A stretch of 64,000 nt of DNA from Acidobacteriota bacterium. Lineage in GTDB: Bacteria; Acidobacteriota; Blastocatellia; Pyrinomonadales; Pyrinomonadaceae. The notes under the pieces were generated by a model, which had not been told where the DNA came from, searched no databases, and worked only from the letters and a program-made list of their open reading frames with translations. The stretch is taken from NCBI GenBank assembly GCA_003223935.1, contig QHXQ01000027.1, forward strand, positions 1 through 64,000, given 5' to 3'. Below, piece after piece: positions 9,414 to 17,248 of the stretch. The position numbers and the translations under genes are program-made. The first letter of the stretch is position 1, and the number at the start of each line of letters is the position of its first letter.

Positions 9414-10613
9414 TTACGCCGCCGAGACAGACGCGAACTTGCGCGCGAGCACGAGGCTGAGTGCGCCCATGAGTGTGGGTTGATCACCTAAGGTTGAGGC
9501 GACGATGCGGGCTGAGGGGAGACCGCGCCGGATGCTGCGTTGAATGGTTTCGCCGAGCGCGTCCGCGACAAGCGGCCACGCACGCGCGATTGCGCCGCCG
9601 ACGACGACCGCTTCGGGGCTGAGACCGACGATCATGTTCGAGATGCCGATGCCGAGGTAGTGTGCGGTTTCGGTGAGCGCGTCAATCGCGGCGCGTTCGC
9701 CCGCGAGCGCGCGGTCAACCACCTCATAGAGCGGGGGCGGTTGTGCTTCGTCGCGCCGCTTCGATAGTTGCGCATAACGCGCGCCGGCCGCGCGTCCCGA
9801 AGCGAACGCTTCCCAACAATCGTGATTGCCGCAAGAGCAGGCGACGGGCGCGTCTGCGCCGACGATCATATGGCCGAACTCGCCGGCCGCACCGCGCTCG
9901 CCGCGATAGATTTGACCGTCGAAGACGATACCTGTGCCGATGCCGTCGGCGACGAGCACGAGGATGAAGTCGCGCGCCTCGCTCACTTCGGGCCGGCCGA
10001 ACCACAACTCCGCGAGCGCCGCCGCATTCGCATCGTTATCAACGATCACGTCGAGACCTGTGGCGCGCCCGATGCGCTCGACCACAGCCCAATCGCGCCA
10101 ACGAAAATACGGAATGTAGATCACGCGCCCATTATCCGGATCGACGAGGCCGGGCAGACTGATGCCGACGCCTTCGATGGGCTGCCCGCCCGCGCCTTGC
10201 GCCAAACGGCGCACGCTCTCAATGATCAACTCCGCCAACTGCTCCGGCGACTGGCTCATCGGAAACTCTTCGCGTTCGAGCACGCGCCCCGCGAGGTCGC
10301 ACGTGGCGACTGTGGTACAAGAAGGTGTGACGTCAACGCCGATGGCGAGCGCGCCCGAAGCACGCAGACGCAGGAGCGTGGGCCGGCGTCCGCCCGTAGA
10401 TTCGCCTTCGCCGATCTCTTCGATCAGCCCTTCGGCTTTCAAATCTTCGACAATGGTAGAGATGGTCGAGCGTTGCAACGCGGTCTCGCGCGCGATCTCT
10501 GCGCGCGAGATCGGCTCGCGGTCGCGCACGTAGTTGAGCACGATCTGGCGATTGATGTCGCGGATCGTGCTCGAACGGGCCGCCTGCACTTTCTTCAGAT
10601 CAATGCGTCGCAT
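9414..10613 (-). CDS. ROK-family transcriptional regulator (NagC/XylR type)
   Basis: 399 residues. An N-terminal winged helix-turn-helix (about 18-70; ISRAEIARETALQRSTISTI) is followed by a ROK sugar-kinase fold. The ROK signature GEFGHMIVGADAPVACSCG then NHDCWE supplies the His and Cys ligands of the usual structural zinc, and DNDANAAALAELWFG is the acidic catalytic-type loop. Full ROK regulators bind a sugar or sugar phosphate and release DNA. A close TTGACG-18-GATAGT promoter candidate lies 76 bases upstream. No sugar operon is adjacent, so the regulon is unknown. Some members also keep glucokinase activity. Confidence 0.92.
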   Translation of the reverse strand: MRRIDLKKVQAARSSTIRDINRQIVLNYVRDREPISRAEIARETALQRSTISTIVEDLKAEGLIEEIGEGESTGGRRPTLLRLRASGALAIGVDVTPSCTTVATCDLAGRVLEREEFPMSQSPEQLAELIIESVRRLAQGAGGQPIEGVGISLPGLVDPDNGRVIYIPYFRWRDWAVVERIGRATGLDVIVDNDANAAALAELWFGRPEVSEARDFILVLVADGIGTGIVFDGQIYRGERGAAGEFGHMIVGADAPVACSCGNHDCWEAFASGRAAGARYAQLSKRRDEAQPPPLYEVVDRALAGERAAIDALTETAHYLGIGISNMIVGLSPEAVVVGGAIARAWPLVADALGETIQRSIRRGLPSARIVASTLGDQPTLMGALSLVLARKFASVSAA

Positions 10614-10689
10614 CGGTCAACCTTTTTTTGCGTGAACATGAACCGGCTTGGCGGCCCGCGCGGTGAGAATCGTCTGCTCCGGCCGGTAA

Positions 10690-10719
10690 ACTATCTTGTA
10701 GTGCTTAGTTCGTCGTCAA
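10690..10719 (-). promoter_or_regulatory. candidate promoter of the ROK regulator
   Basis: On the minus strand TTGACG (10714-10719) is followed after 18 bases by GATAGT (10690-10695), a moderate match to a housekeeping promoter. The start codon is 76 bases downstream. Prediction only. Confidence 0.35.
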
Positions 10720-10899
10720 GTCAACAACTTTTCTACGCGGACTGATAAGGAGCGGCCGCGCTCGGCTGCGCAGCCTGTTTTGCCGGAACTCAGACGCGCG
10801 GTGCGGCGTGTGAGACATGCGTGAAAGATTTTTCTCAACGTTTGTGCGGCGCGGCGAGTAGTTGTAGTTGTGAGGAGCGTCGCCGAAGGAGCATGACGG

Positions 10900-11562
10900 A
10901 TGCCGTGTGAAATCGCGCAGAGCCTGTTGATGACCGACGCGCACGCGCCCCACATTGAAACGGACGAACGACAGACGGGCCTCGCTCTCTTGATCGCGCG
11001 GGCACGCGCGGGCGATACGGCCGCCTTTGAAGATTTGATGATAGCTACGCAGCACAAAGTAGTCGCAACGGCTTGGCGCATGCTCGGCGACCGCGAGGAC
11101 GCGCGCGACGCCGCGCAGGAAGTTTTCTTGCGCGTCTTCAAATATCTAGAACGCTACGATCCGGCGCAGGATTTTCACGGTTGGCTCTATCGCATCACTT
11201 TGAACGTCTGCCACGATGCGGCGCGGCGTCGGCGCAAGATAGATGAAGGCAGCGATTGGTTCGACGCGCCCGGGCACGACGAACGCGCGGCCGAAGGTTT
11301 GCAAACAACGACGCAGATGGACGCAGAAGAGTTGCTGTTGCGCGAGCAGCAACGCGCACTTGTGACGCGCGCGCTGGCGACGCTCTCGGAGAAGGAGCGC
11401 GCCGCCATCGTCCTGCGCGACCTCGAAGGGCTGTCAACCGAAGAGGTGGCGCGCATACTCAAATCGCGCCCCGTCACCGTGCGCTCGCAAGTAAGTTCGG
11501 CGCGCGCCAAGCTCAAGCTCTACTGCGACCGGCTGCTGCGGAAAGGAGCGCGCCATGCGTAA
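10900..11562 (+). CDS. ECF-type RNA polymerase sigma factor
   Basis: 220 residues. GAAGGAG eight bases before the ATG supports this start. Region 2 spans about 33-105 (AFEDLMIATQHKVVATAWRM, DREDARDAAQEVFLRVFKYL, FHGWLYRITLNVCHDAARRR). Region 4 spans about 145-210 (LATLSEKERAAIVLRDLEGL, STEEVARILKSRPVTVRSQV). Regions 1 and 3 are absent, as in ECF sigma factors. It would direct RNA polymerase to a stress or envelope regulon. The next gene overlaps it by 8 bases and encodes a zinc-type anti-sigma factor, and a secreted secretin-like protein follows, so the triad probably senses an envelope signal. Confidence 0.95.
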   Translation: MPCEIAQSLLMTDAHAPHIETDERQTGLALLIARARAGDTAAFEDLMIATQHKVVATAWRMLGDREDARDAAQEVFLRVFKYLERYDPAQDFHGWLYRITLNVCHDAARRRRKIDEGSDWFDAPGHDERAAEGLQTTTQMDAEELLLREQQRALVTRALATLSEKERAAIVLRDLEGLSTEEVARILKSRPVTVRSQVSSARAKLKLYCDRLLRKGARHA

Positions 11563-12376
11563 ACGTCTGCGCCGTACATTTGCTCAGCTCAGCGACACGT
11601 TCAAGCGCATGAACTGCGCGCACGCGGCCAAACTCATCCCGCTTCACATCGCCGGTGAGCTAACGAACAAGCGCGCCGCCGCCGTCGCTCAGCACTTGCG
11701 CGCGTGCGCACATTGTCGCGCGCAGGCCCGTGAATACGCGGCGAGTCGCGCGTGGTTGCGAGCGGGCGCGCAGCCCGCGTTCGAGGATCATTTTTATGAC
11801 GAGATCAGAGCGAACGTGCTCAGCCAGATCAGACAGACGCAAAGACCCGCGCCGCCTGTTGCCGCGCCCCTCTTCGCGCCGCTTTTCAAACGGCAACGGC
11901 TCTACGTGGCCGCATCGGTCGCGCTCTTGGCATTGGCCGGCGCGCTCGCATGGCAAATCGCTTCCAATCACTCAGGCCGAAAGCAAACGATCATCGCCAA
12001 CGCCAACACAGCCGTTGAAATAGCTACGCCGACGCCGAAAGTGATTAAGACGCCGACGCCTATCAATACGCCTGTGCCTGAACTGATGCCACAACGCGCG
12101 CCTATGTTCAGACGGCATGTGAATCAGCCGCAGGTCGTCGCGGTGAACAGTCCGCAGTCGCGGACGCCCCGCGCAGTCAATCAGCTTGAGCGTCAACCCG
12201 AACAGAGCCTTGCGCCGCAACAGAACGTCGCTCAGACCAATGTCACGCAGCAAGCCATCGCAGCATCGTCGAGCGCGGAAGTGGCGCGCATCGAGTTGCA
12301 GACCGCTGACCCGAACATACGCATCATCTGGCTGGCCCAACAGCCGACTGATGTTCAACCCACGAAAGATAAGTAA
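11555..12376 (+). CDS. zinc-finger transmembrane anti-sigma factor
   Basis: 273 residues, overlapping the sigma gene by 8 bases; an AAAGGAG lies just before the ATG inside the sigma gene, so translation is coupled. A ZAS-type zinc-binding N-terminus has H47-x3-C51-x2-C54 (HLRACAHC) with a preceding C/H pair near 21-23. One membrane helix follows (LYVAASVALLALAGALAWQI, about 116-135). The outer region is low-complexity and rich in Pro, Thr and Gln. Such proteins hold the ECF factor inactive at the membrane until a signal releases it. The outer part has no recognisable ligand domain. Confidence 0.88.
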   Translation: MRKRLRRTFAQLSDTFKRMNCAHAAKLIPLHIAGELTNKRAAAVAQHLRACAHCRAQAREYAASRAWLRAGAQPAFEDHFYDEIRANVLSQIRQTQRPAPPVAAPLFAPLFKRQRLYVAASVALLALAGALAWQIASNHSGRKQTIIANANTAVEIATPTPKVIKTPTPINTPVPELMPQRAPMFRRHVNQPQVVAVNSPQSRTPRAVNQLERQPEQSLAPQQNVAQTNVTQQAIAASSSAEVARIELQTADPNIRIIWLAQQPTDVQPTKDK

Positions 12377-12394
12377 ACTAATCAGGAGACAATT

Positions 12395-13171
12395 ATGCGC
12401 TCGTCCAAACTCATCATCGCTATCATGCTTGCGCTCGCTTGCGCGCCGTTCGTTGCGGCGCAGCAACAACAGCCAGCGCCGCAATACGTCGAGAATACGG
12501 GCTTCAAGAATCGCATCTTTGAAGTCAAGAACCGCGACCCTGAAGACTTGCTGCAAGTGATCAGGCTGCTCACGAGCGGCTTCAAAGGCGCGCAGGCATC
12601 GGCGGATCGCAACTTCAAGACGATCACCGTGCGCGACTTCCCCGAAAACATCGCCGCCATCGAAGACGCCTTGAAGCGGCTCGACACGCCCGAAGCACCG
12701 CACCCAGAAGTTGAGTTGCATATACACGTACTCATCGCCGGTAACACAGAGCTTGGCGCAAGCGAAGTGCCCGCCGAGTTGAAAGATGTGGTCGGGCAGT
12801 TGCGCTCAACGCTCACCTTCAAGAACTACTACTTGCTGACCTCGATCATCCAGCGCGCCAAAGAACGACCGGGCTATAATCCGAGCATCATTCAGGGCGA
12901 CGGTGTCGCCAGCATCAACCTGACGGGCGAACCCAACCCGCACGACTTCCATTACGTCTTCGGAGCTAACGCGCTGACCCTCGGCACTAACGCCGCAGGC
13001 GCGACGACAGTGCAATTAGGCGCTTTCAATTTCCTTTTGGAGGGCAATGGCGTGCACTCCTCGATCCGCAGCGACGTGGGCGTGCGCGAAGGCGAGAAGG
13101 TCGTGGTCGGCACAGCCGGCTTGAAAGACAAGGCGCTCATCCTCGTGCTCACGGCGAAGTTGCTCAAGTAG
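12395..13171 (+). CDS. secreted protein with secretin N0/STN-like domain
   Basis: 258 residues with a signal peptide ([17 protein letters not shown]). Residues about 30-95 ([20 protein letters not shown] ... [20 protein letters not shown]) have the beta-alpha-beta look of secretin N-domains (the short TonB/secretin N-terminal fold). The pattern of a remapped recurring strand plus IEDALKRLD is typical of GspD/PilQ N1 domains. The secretin pore domain is absent; the rest is a beta-rich domain of unknown type. It lies 18 bases after the anti-sigma gene with AGGAG before its ATG. It probably acts with that pair as periplasmic sensor or target; inferred. Confidence 0.75.
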   Translation: MRSSKLIIAIMLALACAPFVAAQQQQPAPQYVENTGFKNRIFEVKNRDPEDLLQVIRLLTSGFKGAQASADRNFKTITVRDFPENIAAIEDALKRLDTPEAPHPEVELHIHVLIAGNTELGASEVPAELKDVVGQLRSTLTFKNYYLLTSIIQRAKERPGYNPSIIQGDGVASINLTGEPNPHDFHYVFGANALTLGTNAAGATTVQLGAFNFLLEGNGVHSSIRSDVGVREGEKVVVGTAGLKDKALILVLTAKLLK

Positions 13172-13209
13172 CAACGGCAGGACAAACAAAGCGCGCAGGC
13201 GTAAACACT

Positions 13210-13250
13210 AAGAGCGACCAGACGAACTATTGATTCGTCTGGTCGCTCTT
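13210..13250. terminator. bidirectional intrinsic terminator
   Basis: A perfect 17-base-pair inverted repeat (13210-13226 with 13234-13250) around a 7-base loop lies between two convergent genes. The stem begins with AA and ends with TT, and a short AT-rich tract (AAATTTT) follows on the plus side. It can end the sigma operon and the gene at 13296-13904. Confidence 0.85.
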
Positions 13251-13295
13251 AAATTTTGCTGCATCGTTTATCGTGCTTGTCTGCCCTGCCCCTCA

Positions 13296-13904
13296 CTATT
13301 GCAAGATCGGATGCCCGCCGCCTTTCGAGTGATCGGCGGTCTGTTGAAAGAGCCGGCGGTCGTTGTGATAGAGCACGAGGTGTTCGCCTTCGTAGCGCAC
13401 AACGTTGGCCATGCGTTGGAAGTCGTGATCGTGTTCGGCGACGACGAGCGCGCATGGATCAAATGAGAAGGCCATGCCGGCGGCATAGATGAAGCCGCCC
13501 TGATCGTAGATGCTGCCTCTGTAAGAGGGCGCGACGTAGGCCACGTCGGGCGAGTATGCGCCGGTGCTGTCGCGTGTGCGGTCGGGCTTAGCGATGAAGA
13601 TGGTGTAGTCGGCGTAATTGAGGTGCGAGCGATAGCCGTGCTTGCGTGCGACGGCGAACAGGTCTGTTAAGCCATCGTCAACTGCGCGCAACCATTCAGG
13701 GCGCGGGCGGACGCGCGTGATGACGTGCGCGCCGCGTGGCGTCTCTGTGGAGTAATTGAACGTGTCGCCGGTGTAGCTCTCGGCCTGCGCGACGACGCGG
13801 CGATTGCCGCCGCCGACTTGCGCCGACGCGCTCGTGCCAAGCGTGCTGATGAATAGAACGATGGCTGCGACGAGTGCGCGCCGATGTGTCAGTAATAACC
13901 TCAT
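13296..13904 (-). CDS. hypothetical secreted protein, histidine-rich C-terminus
   Basis: 202 residues from the ATG at 13904. An AGGGGG lies 7 bases before it, better placed than for the ATG at 13910 or the open frame up to 13931. Signal peptide AALVAAIVLF-type (ALVAAIVLFISTLGTSASAQ). The mature protein has a YTIFIAKPDRTRDSTG segment and a C-terminal half with many histidines (AEHDHDF, EGEHLVLYH, ADHSKGGGH) that could bind metal. No family is recognised. It converges on the sigma operon across the terminator hairpin. Confidence 0.7.
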   Translation of the reverse strand: MRLLLTHRRALVAAIVLFISTLGTSASAQVGGGNRRVVAQAESYTGDTFNYSTETPRGAHVITRVRPRPEWLRAVDDGLTDLFAVARKHGYRSHLNYADYTIFIAKPDRTRDSTGAYSPDVAYVAPSYRGSIYDQGGFIYAAGMAFSFDPCALVVAEHDHDFQRMANVVRYEGEHLVLYHNDRRLFQQTADHSKGGGHPILQ

Positions 13905-13964
13905 GTTCATGCCCCCTGCTTGCAACTTCATATCTTTCGTTATCGAATCTCTGTTGAAACATTT

Positions 13965-14016
13965 GATGCCCGCCCGACGACGTTGTAAACAGCCTGCGTC
14001 GTCGAGGGGGCATCGG
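13965..14016. other. imperfect inverted repeat
   Basis: GATGCCC and GACGACG pair with CGTCGTC and GGGCATC about 30 bases later, with four unpaired bases in the middle of the stem. A GGGTTTT tract follows on the plus strand. It could be a terminator or an RNA hairpin between the two small minus-strand genes. Confidence 0.35.
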
Positions 14017-14123
14017 GTTTTCAGTCTGACCGGCGGGCGCGAAACGCTGCAACGCGAGCGCGACGCCGGTTCGTTTACTTACGCCGCTTGCGCTCCGAAG
14101 CGTGTGGAGCGCGCGGCGCAAAG

Positions 14124-14333
14124 TTAAAAATCCGGTTTCTTCTTATCGTCCTTCGATTTGTCCCTCGACTGATCGCGCGGCTGCTCACGGTTTGGTGGCT
14201 TCGGTTCTTTCACGATCACCTTTGGGTCTTTCGGCGGCGGATCATGTTTGTCGCGCTGGTCGTCTGCGAATGTGCCCGCAGAGATAGTGCAGAGCAACAG
14301 GGCCGCCAGCAAAATGCGTTTCAAGTCTTTCAT
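14124..14333 (-). CDS. small secreted Lys/Pro/Asp-rich protein
   Basis: 69 residues from the ATG at 14333; the frame is open up to 14384, but the signal peptide (DLKRILLAALLLCTISAGTFA) fits the shorter start. The mature peptide is only about 45 residues. It is highly charged and of low complexity, with repeated PKDPK, KEPKPP and RDQSRDKSKDD segments. No family. It may be an exported cell-wall or surface peptide. Coding status rests on the good signal peptide. Confidence 0.55.
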   Translation of the reverse strand: MKDLKRILLAALLLCTISAGTFADDQRDKHDPPPKDPKVIVKEPKPPNREQPRDQSRDKSKDDKKKPDF

Positions 14334-14595
14334 CGCTACTGCTCTTCGAGCCTCCTCATGTGCGTGTCTGCTTGAGACGTGCATGGGAGGGAGAGAGGAG
14401 AGAGACGCACATTCGTCTCACCCGGCTTTTGAGCAAGATGGATGCCACACGCAAGACGCGCGACAACCTATAGCTTTTGCCGCCCGCAGTTTAGCGCACT
14501 GCTTGATTTGGCGCACGGTTTCCGGCGCATTTCATACGGTATCGTGCAGGAAAGCAGTAGCAGCAGTCTGTCTTTGCCTCAGCCATAATCAGCCC

Positions 14596-14847
14596 GCGTG
14601 AGAAGTTCATCATGGCTGCGTAGCTTCTCAGCAAGCGTGATTAGAAGCTATTCAGGCGTAATTAGGTTCTGCGCAGGTGTGATTAGCTTCTCACGCGGGC
14701 TGATTAGTGTCTCATCACGAGTGCTGAGGTTCTGCGCAGGGCTGATTAGAATCTAATCACGCTTGCTGAGAAGCTACGCAAGCCTGCTTAGAAGCTAAGC
14801 ATGGGTGCTGAGAAGCTAATCAGCCGTGCTGTGGCTCAAAATCTAGC
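14596..14847. repeat. 21-bp tandem repeat array (12 units)
   Basis: Twelve diverged copies of a 21-base unit follow each other without spacers, starting at 14596, 14617, 14638 and so on every 21 bases to 14827 (last copy diverged). The consensus is close to TGATTAGAAGCTAATCA plus four GC-rich bases, so each unit is itself a near-palindrome. All frames are broken by stops in many units, so it is not coding. The rest of 14385-14866 shows nothing else. It ends just after the beta-propeller gene. Confidence 0.85.
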
Positions 14848-14866
14848 CAAGCATACCTTCAACTGC

Positions 14867-17116
14867 CTACTTTCTCACGACGATCCGCGCGCTGCCCATG
14901 TTGCCGCTCGCGTCGAAGGCGCGCAGAGAGATGGTGTGTTCGCCCGCGCCGGTGATCGGCAGGTCGAGCGCGTAAGTTTCGTGCGGACTGTCGGCGATGC
15001 CGTCTTCGGGGATGACCGTGCGCCATGCGCCGCCGTCTATGCTGACGTCGGCACGTTTGATGATGCCTGTGCCGTCATCGGTCTGAAAGCGCACGCGCAC
15101 GCGGTCGCCGCTCAACTGTGCGTCGCCCGCGACGCGCACCACAGGCGGCGTGTTGTCTATGTCAACCGGTTCGCTCAGACGCTCACCTGTGAGCGCTGCA
15201 TCAATGGCGTTGTCCGGTGCATCGGAAGCGATGACTTTGAAGACGTAGCGCCCGTCGCCCAAAGCCGCGCCGTCAATCGTGTAGAAGTTTTCGCGCTGGT
15301 GCTCTTTCAACAAGTGGAACGTGCTCTCGCTGAGCGCACGATAATAGACCGCGTATTCGAGCGTGTCGTTGTTGCGATCTTCAGCTTGCCATTGCAGAGA
15401 GATCGCGCCACGTTGGAACAGACGGCGCGGCGGCACTTGCGGCACGGGTGAGATGAGACCGGGATCGAAACCCGCCGCTTCGATGTTCGGATCGGTCTGC
15501 ACTTGAATCGCCGGTTGCAACGCGATGCCGACCGGCAGCGTCGTGATCGACAAGATTTCCGGCGCGACGTTGCGCGGTTGATAAGCGACGCTCACGTTCT
15601 CGACGCGCGCGTCGCTCCCACTCGCGGTTGATGCATGCAGCACCGCGCGCCATTGAATGAAGCGCGCGCGCGGACTCAGGACAGGCGCGCCCGCCGGTTC
15701 TCGATACGCCGCGCTCCAATCGCTCCAAGTCATGTCGGGTCGTTCGGTGTTGCCGCTCCGCGTTTGCAGTTCGACTGCGCCGCGTCCCTGCCACCACACG
15801 CGCCCCCACGCCGCCACCACACGCGCATCACGCACAGGTGATTCATACGTCCCTTCGCTCACCGTCTCAGTCGTCAAGCGAAAGAGCTTCCCTTGATTGC
15901 TCGACGCGGCGAACACTTCGCGCCCGCGCGCGACGAGCGCAGAGATTTGATCTTCGGTTGATTGTAAGAGCAACGTGTCGCGCCCATCGTCTGTGACGGA
16001 ATAGATACGACCTTTATCGCTCGTGCCGATCAAGACGGCGCGCCCTTCCGGCGCGGACGCGACCGAGAAAGCGTTGATCGTGGTCGAACTCCACAACACA
16101 TCCGTGCCGCCATCGGGCTGGATGCGAAAGACTGCGCTGCGCGCGTTCTGTAGATCATTGCGACTGCGCGACTGCGCCTGCGGCTGGCCGAATGGTTGCG
16201 CCTGCGCGCCGCTCTCGTCAACCACGACGTTCGACGTAACGACCACTGTACCCTGTGCGTTGCCGCTTGCGGTTGGCGGCGTGGTCGGATTGGCGGCGGG
16301 CGTAGGCGGCCGCGCGGCCGTCGCTGCATCGCCCAAAGCGAGCGCGTAGATCGAGCCGTCGGGCGCGGGCGCGAGCGCGTGTATCTCGCGCAAGGGCGCG
16401 TCGAAGAGCGCGAACGCTTTGCCGTCGGGCGAGATGCGCAGGACGAGACCGCTCGGATCAGTGCCCGCGATCAAGTTGCCTTTGGCATCAACCGCGAGCG
16501 AGATGACGTGCGTCTCGTTGATGTCAATGAGCAGAGACGTTTCAGGCTTCGCACCGGCTTCGCGCACGCGATAGAGTTTGCCGCTATCGCCCGTGCCGAC
16601 GGCGAGCGCGCCATCGGGCAACACTGCAAGCGACCAGATGTACTTGTCGGGCGGATCAAAATAGACCGTCGCTTTGTTGTCCGCGCCGATGCGATAGACC
16701 TTGCCATCGGGCGACGTGCCCGCGTAGAGCGCGCCGTCGCGGCCCACGACGAGCGCCGTTACGTCCAACTCCGGCGCGTCGTAGAGCAGCGCACCTTTGC
16801 CATCGGGCGCGACCTTGTAGATGCGCCCGTCGTGCCCTGTGCCGAGATAGACGTTACCTGCCGGGTCAACCGTGCTTGACCAGATGTAAGCCTGCTCTGT
16901 GTCGAACATCTGCGCGAAGCGCGGCGCAAGCATGAGCGCGCCCGTGTCCGTGACAGACACGCCATGCGCCTCGCCTTTCAACAAGTCCTCGCGCGAGTCT
17001 GTCTGCCAGACGACGGGGCCGCCTGCGTGCGCAGGCGCGTCGAAAGCGAGCATGAAAGCGATAAGTAGAAACAGAAGTTGTGTGGCGCGGGGTTGGACGG
17101 ATGTGTTGTTGGTCAT
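14867..17116 (-). CDS. secreted beta-propeller protein with C-terminal Ig/Fn3-like region
   Basis: 749 residues. Signal peptide at about 12-31 (QLLFLLIAFMLAFDAPAHA). The first ~400 residues are a beta-propeller of repeated blades with NHL/SMP-30-like phrases (GNVYLGTGHDGRIYKVAPDG, GALYAGTSPDGKVYRIGADN, GALAVGTGDSGKLYRV). A low-complexity Pro/Thr/Gln insert splits the propeller near 265-325. Residues about 560-749 look like fibronectin/Ig-type domains (YAVYYRALSESTFHLLKEHQ, DNTPPVVRVAGDAQLSGDRV). It is probably an extracellular binding protein; no catalytic residues are evident. Confidence 0.8.
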   Translation of the reverse strand: MTNNTSVQPRATQLLFLLIAFMLAFDAPAHAGGPVVWQTDSREDLLKGEAHGVSVTDTGALMLAPRFAQMFDTEQAYIWSSTVDPAGNVYLGTGHDGRIYKVAPDGKGALLYDAPELDVTALVVGRDGALYAGTSPDGKVYRIGADNKATVYFDPPDKYIWSLAVLPDGALAVGTGDSGKLYRVREAGAKPETSLLIDINETHVISLAVDAKGNLIAGTDPSGLVLRISPDGKAFALFDAPLREIHALAPAPDGSIYALALGDAATAARPPTPAANPTTPPTASGNAQGTVVVTSNVVVDESGAQAQPFGQPQAQSRSRNDLQNARSAVFRIQPDGGTDVLWSSTTINAFSVASAPEGRAVLIGTSDKGRIYSVTDDGRDTLLLQSTEDQISALVARGREVFAASSNQGKLFRLTTETVSEGTYESPVRDARVVAAWGRVWWQGRGAVELQTRSGNTERPDMTWSDWSAAYREPAGAPVLSPRARFIQWRAVLHASTASGSDARVENVSVAYQPRNVAPEILSITTLPVGIALQPAIQVQTDPNIEAAGFDPGLISPVPQVPPRRLFQRGAISLQWQAEDRNNDTLEYAVYYRALSESTFHLLKEHQRENFYTIDGAALGDGRYVFKVIASDAPDNAIDAALTGERLSEPVDIDNTPPVVRVAGDAQLSGDRVRVRFQTDDGTGIIKRADVSIDGGAWRTVIPEDGIADSPHETYALDLPITGAGEHTISLRAFDASGNMGSARIVVRK

Positions 17117-17248
17117 TAAATGAACTCGTATTACCTGAACGTTTATTTGCGTCTGAACTGCAAGCGCAGCACAGACGCAAACGCGGCATCACGAAATAAT
17201 GATAACTCGAAAGGGCGCGGCACAAAACCGCGCACGCACTTTACTTGT

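Noticed and set aside
14596-14847. Regular array considered as CRISPR
   Set aside because: Units are contiguous and similar throughout, with no unique spacers and no cas genes.
6634-17141. A shared 13-base word (GTATTACCTGAAC) upstream of the outer-membrane receptor and beta-propeller genes
   Set aside because: Chance 13-base matches are expected many times in a 64-kb window; positions relative to the start codons differ.
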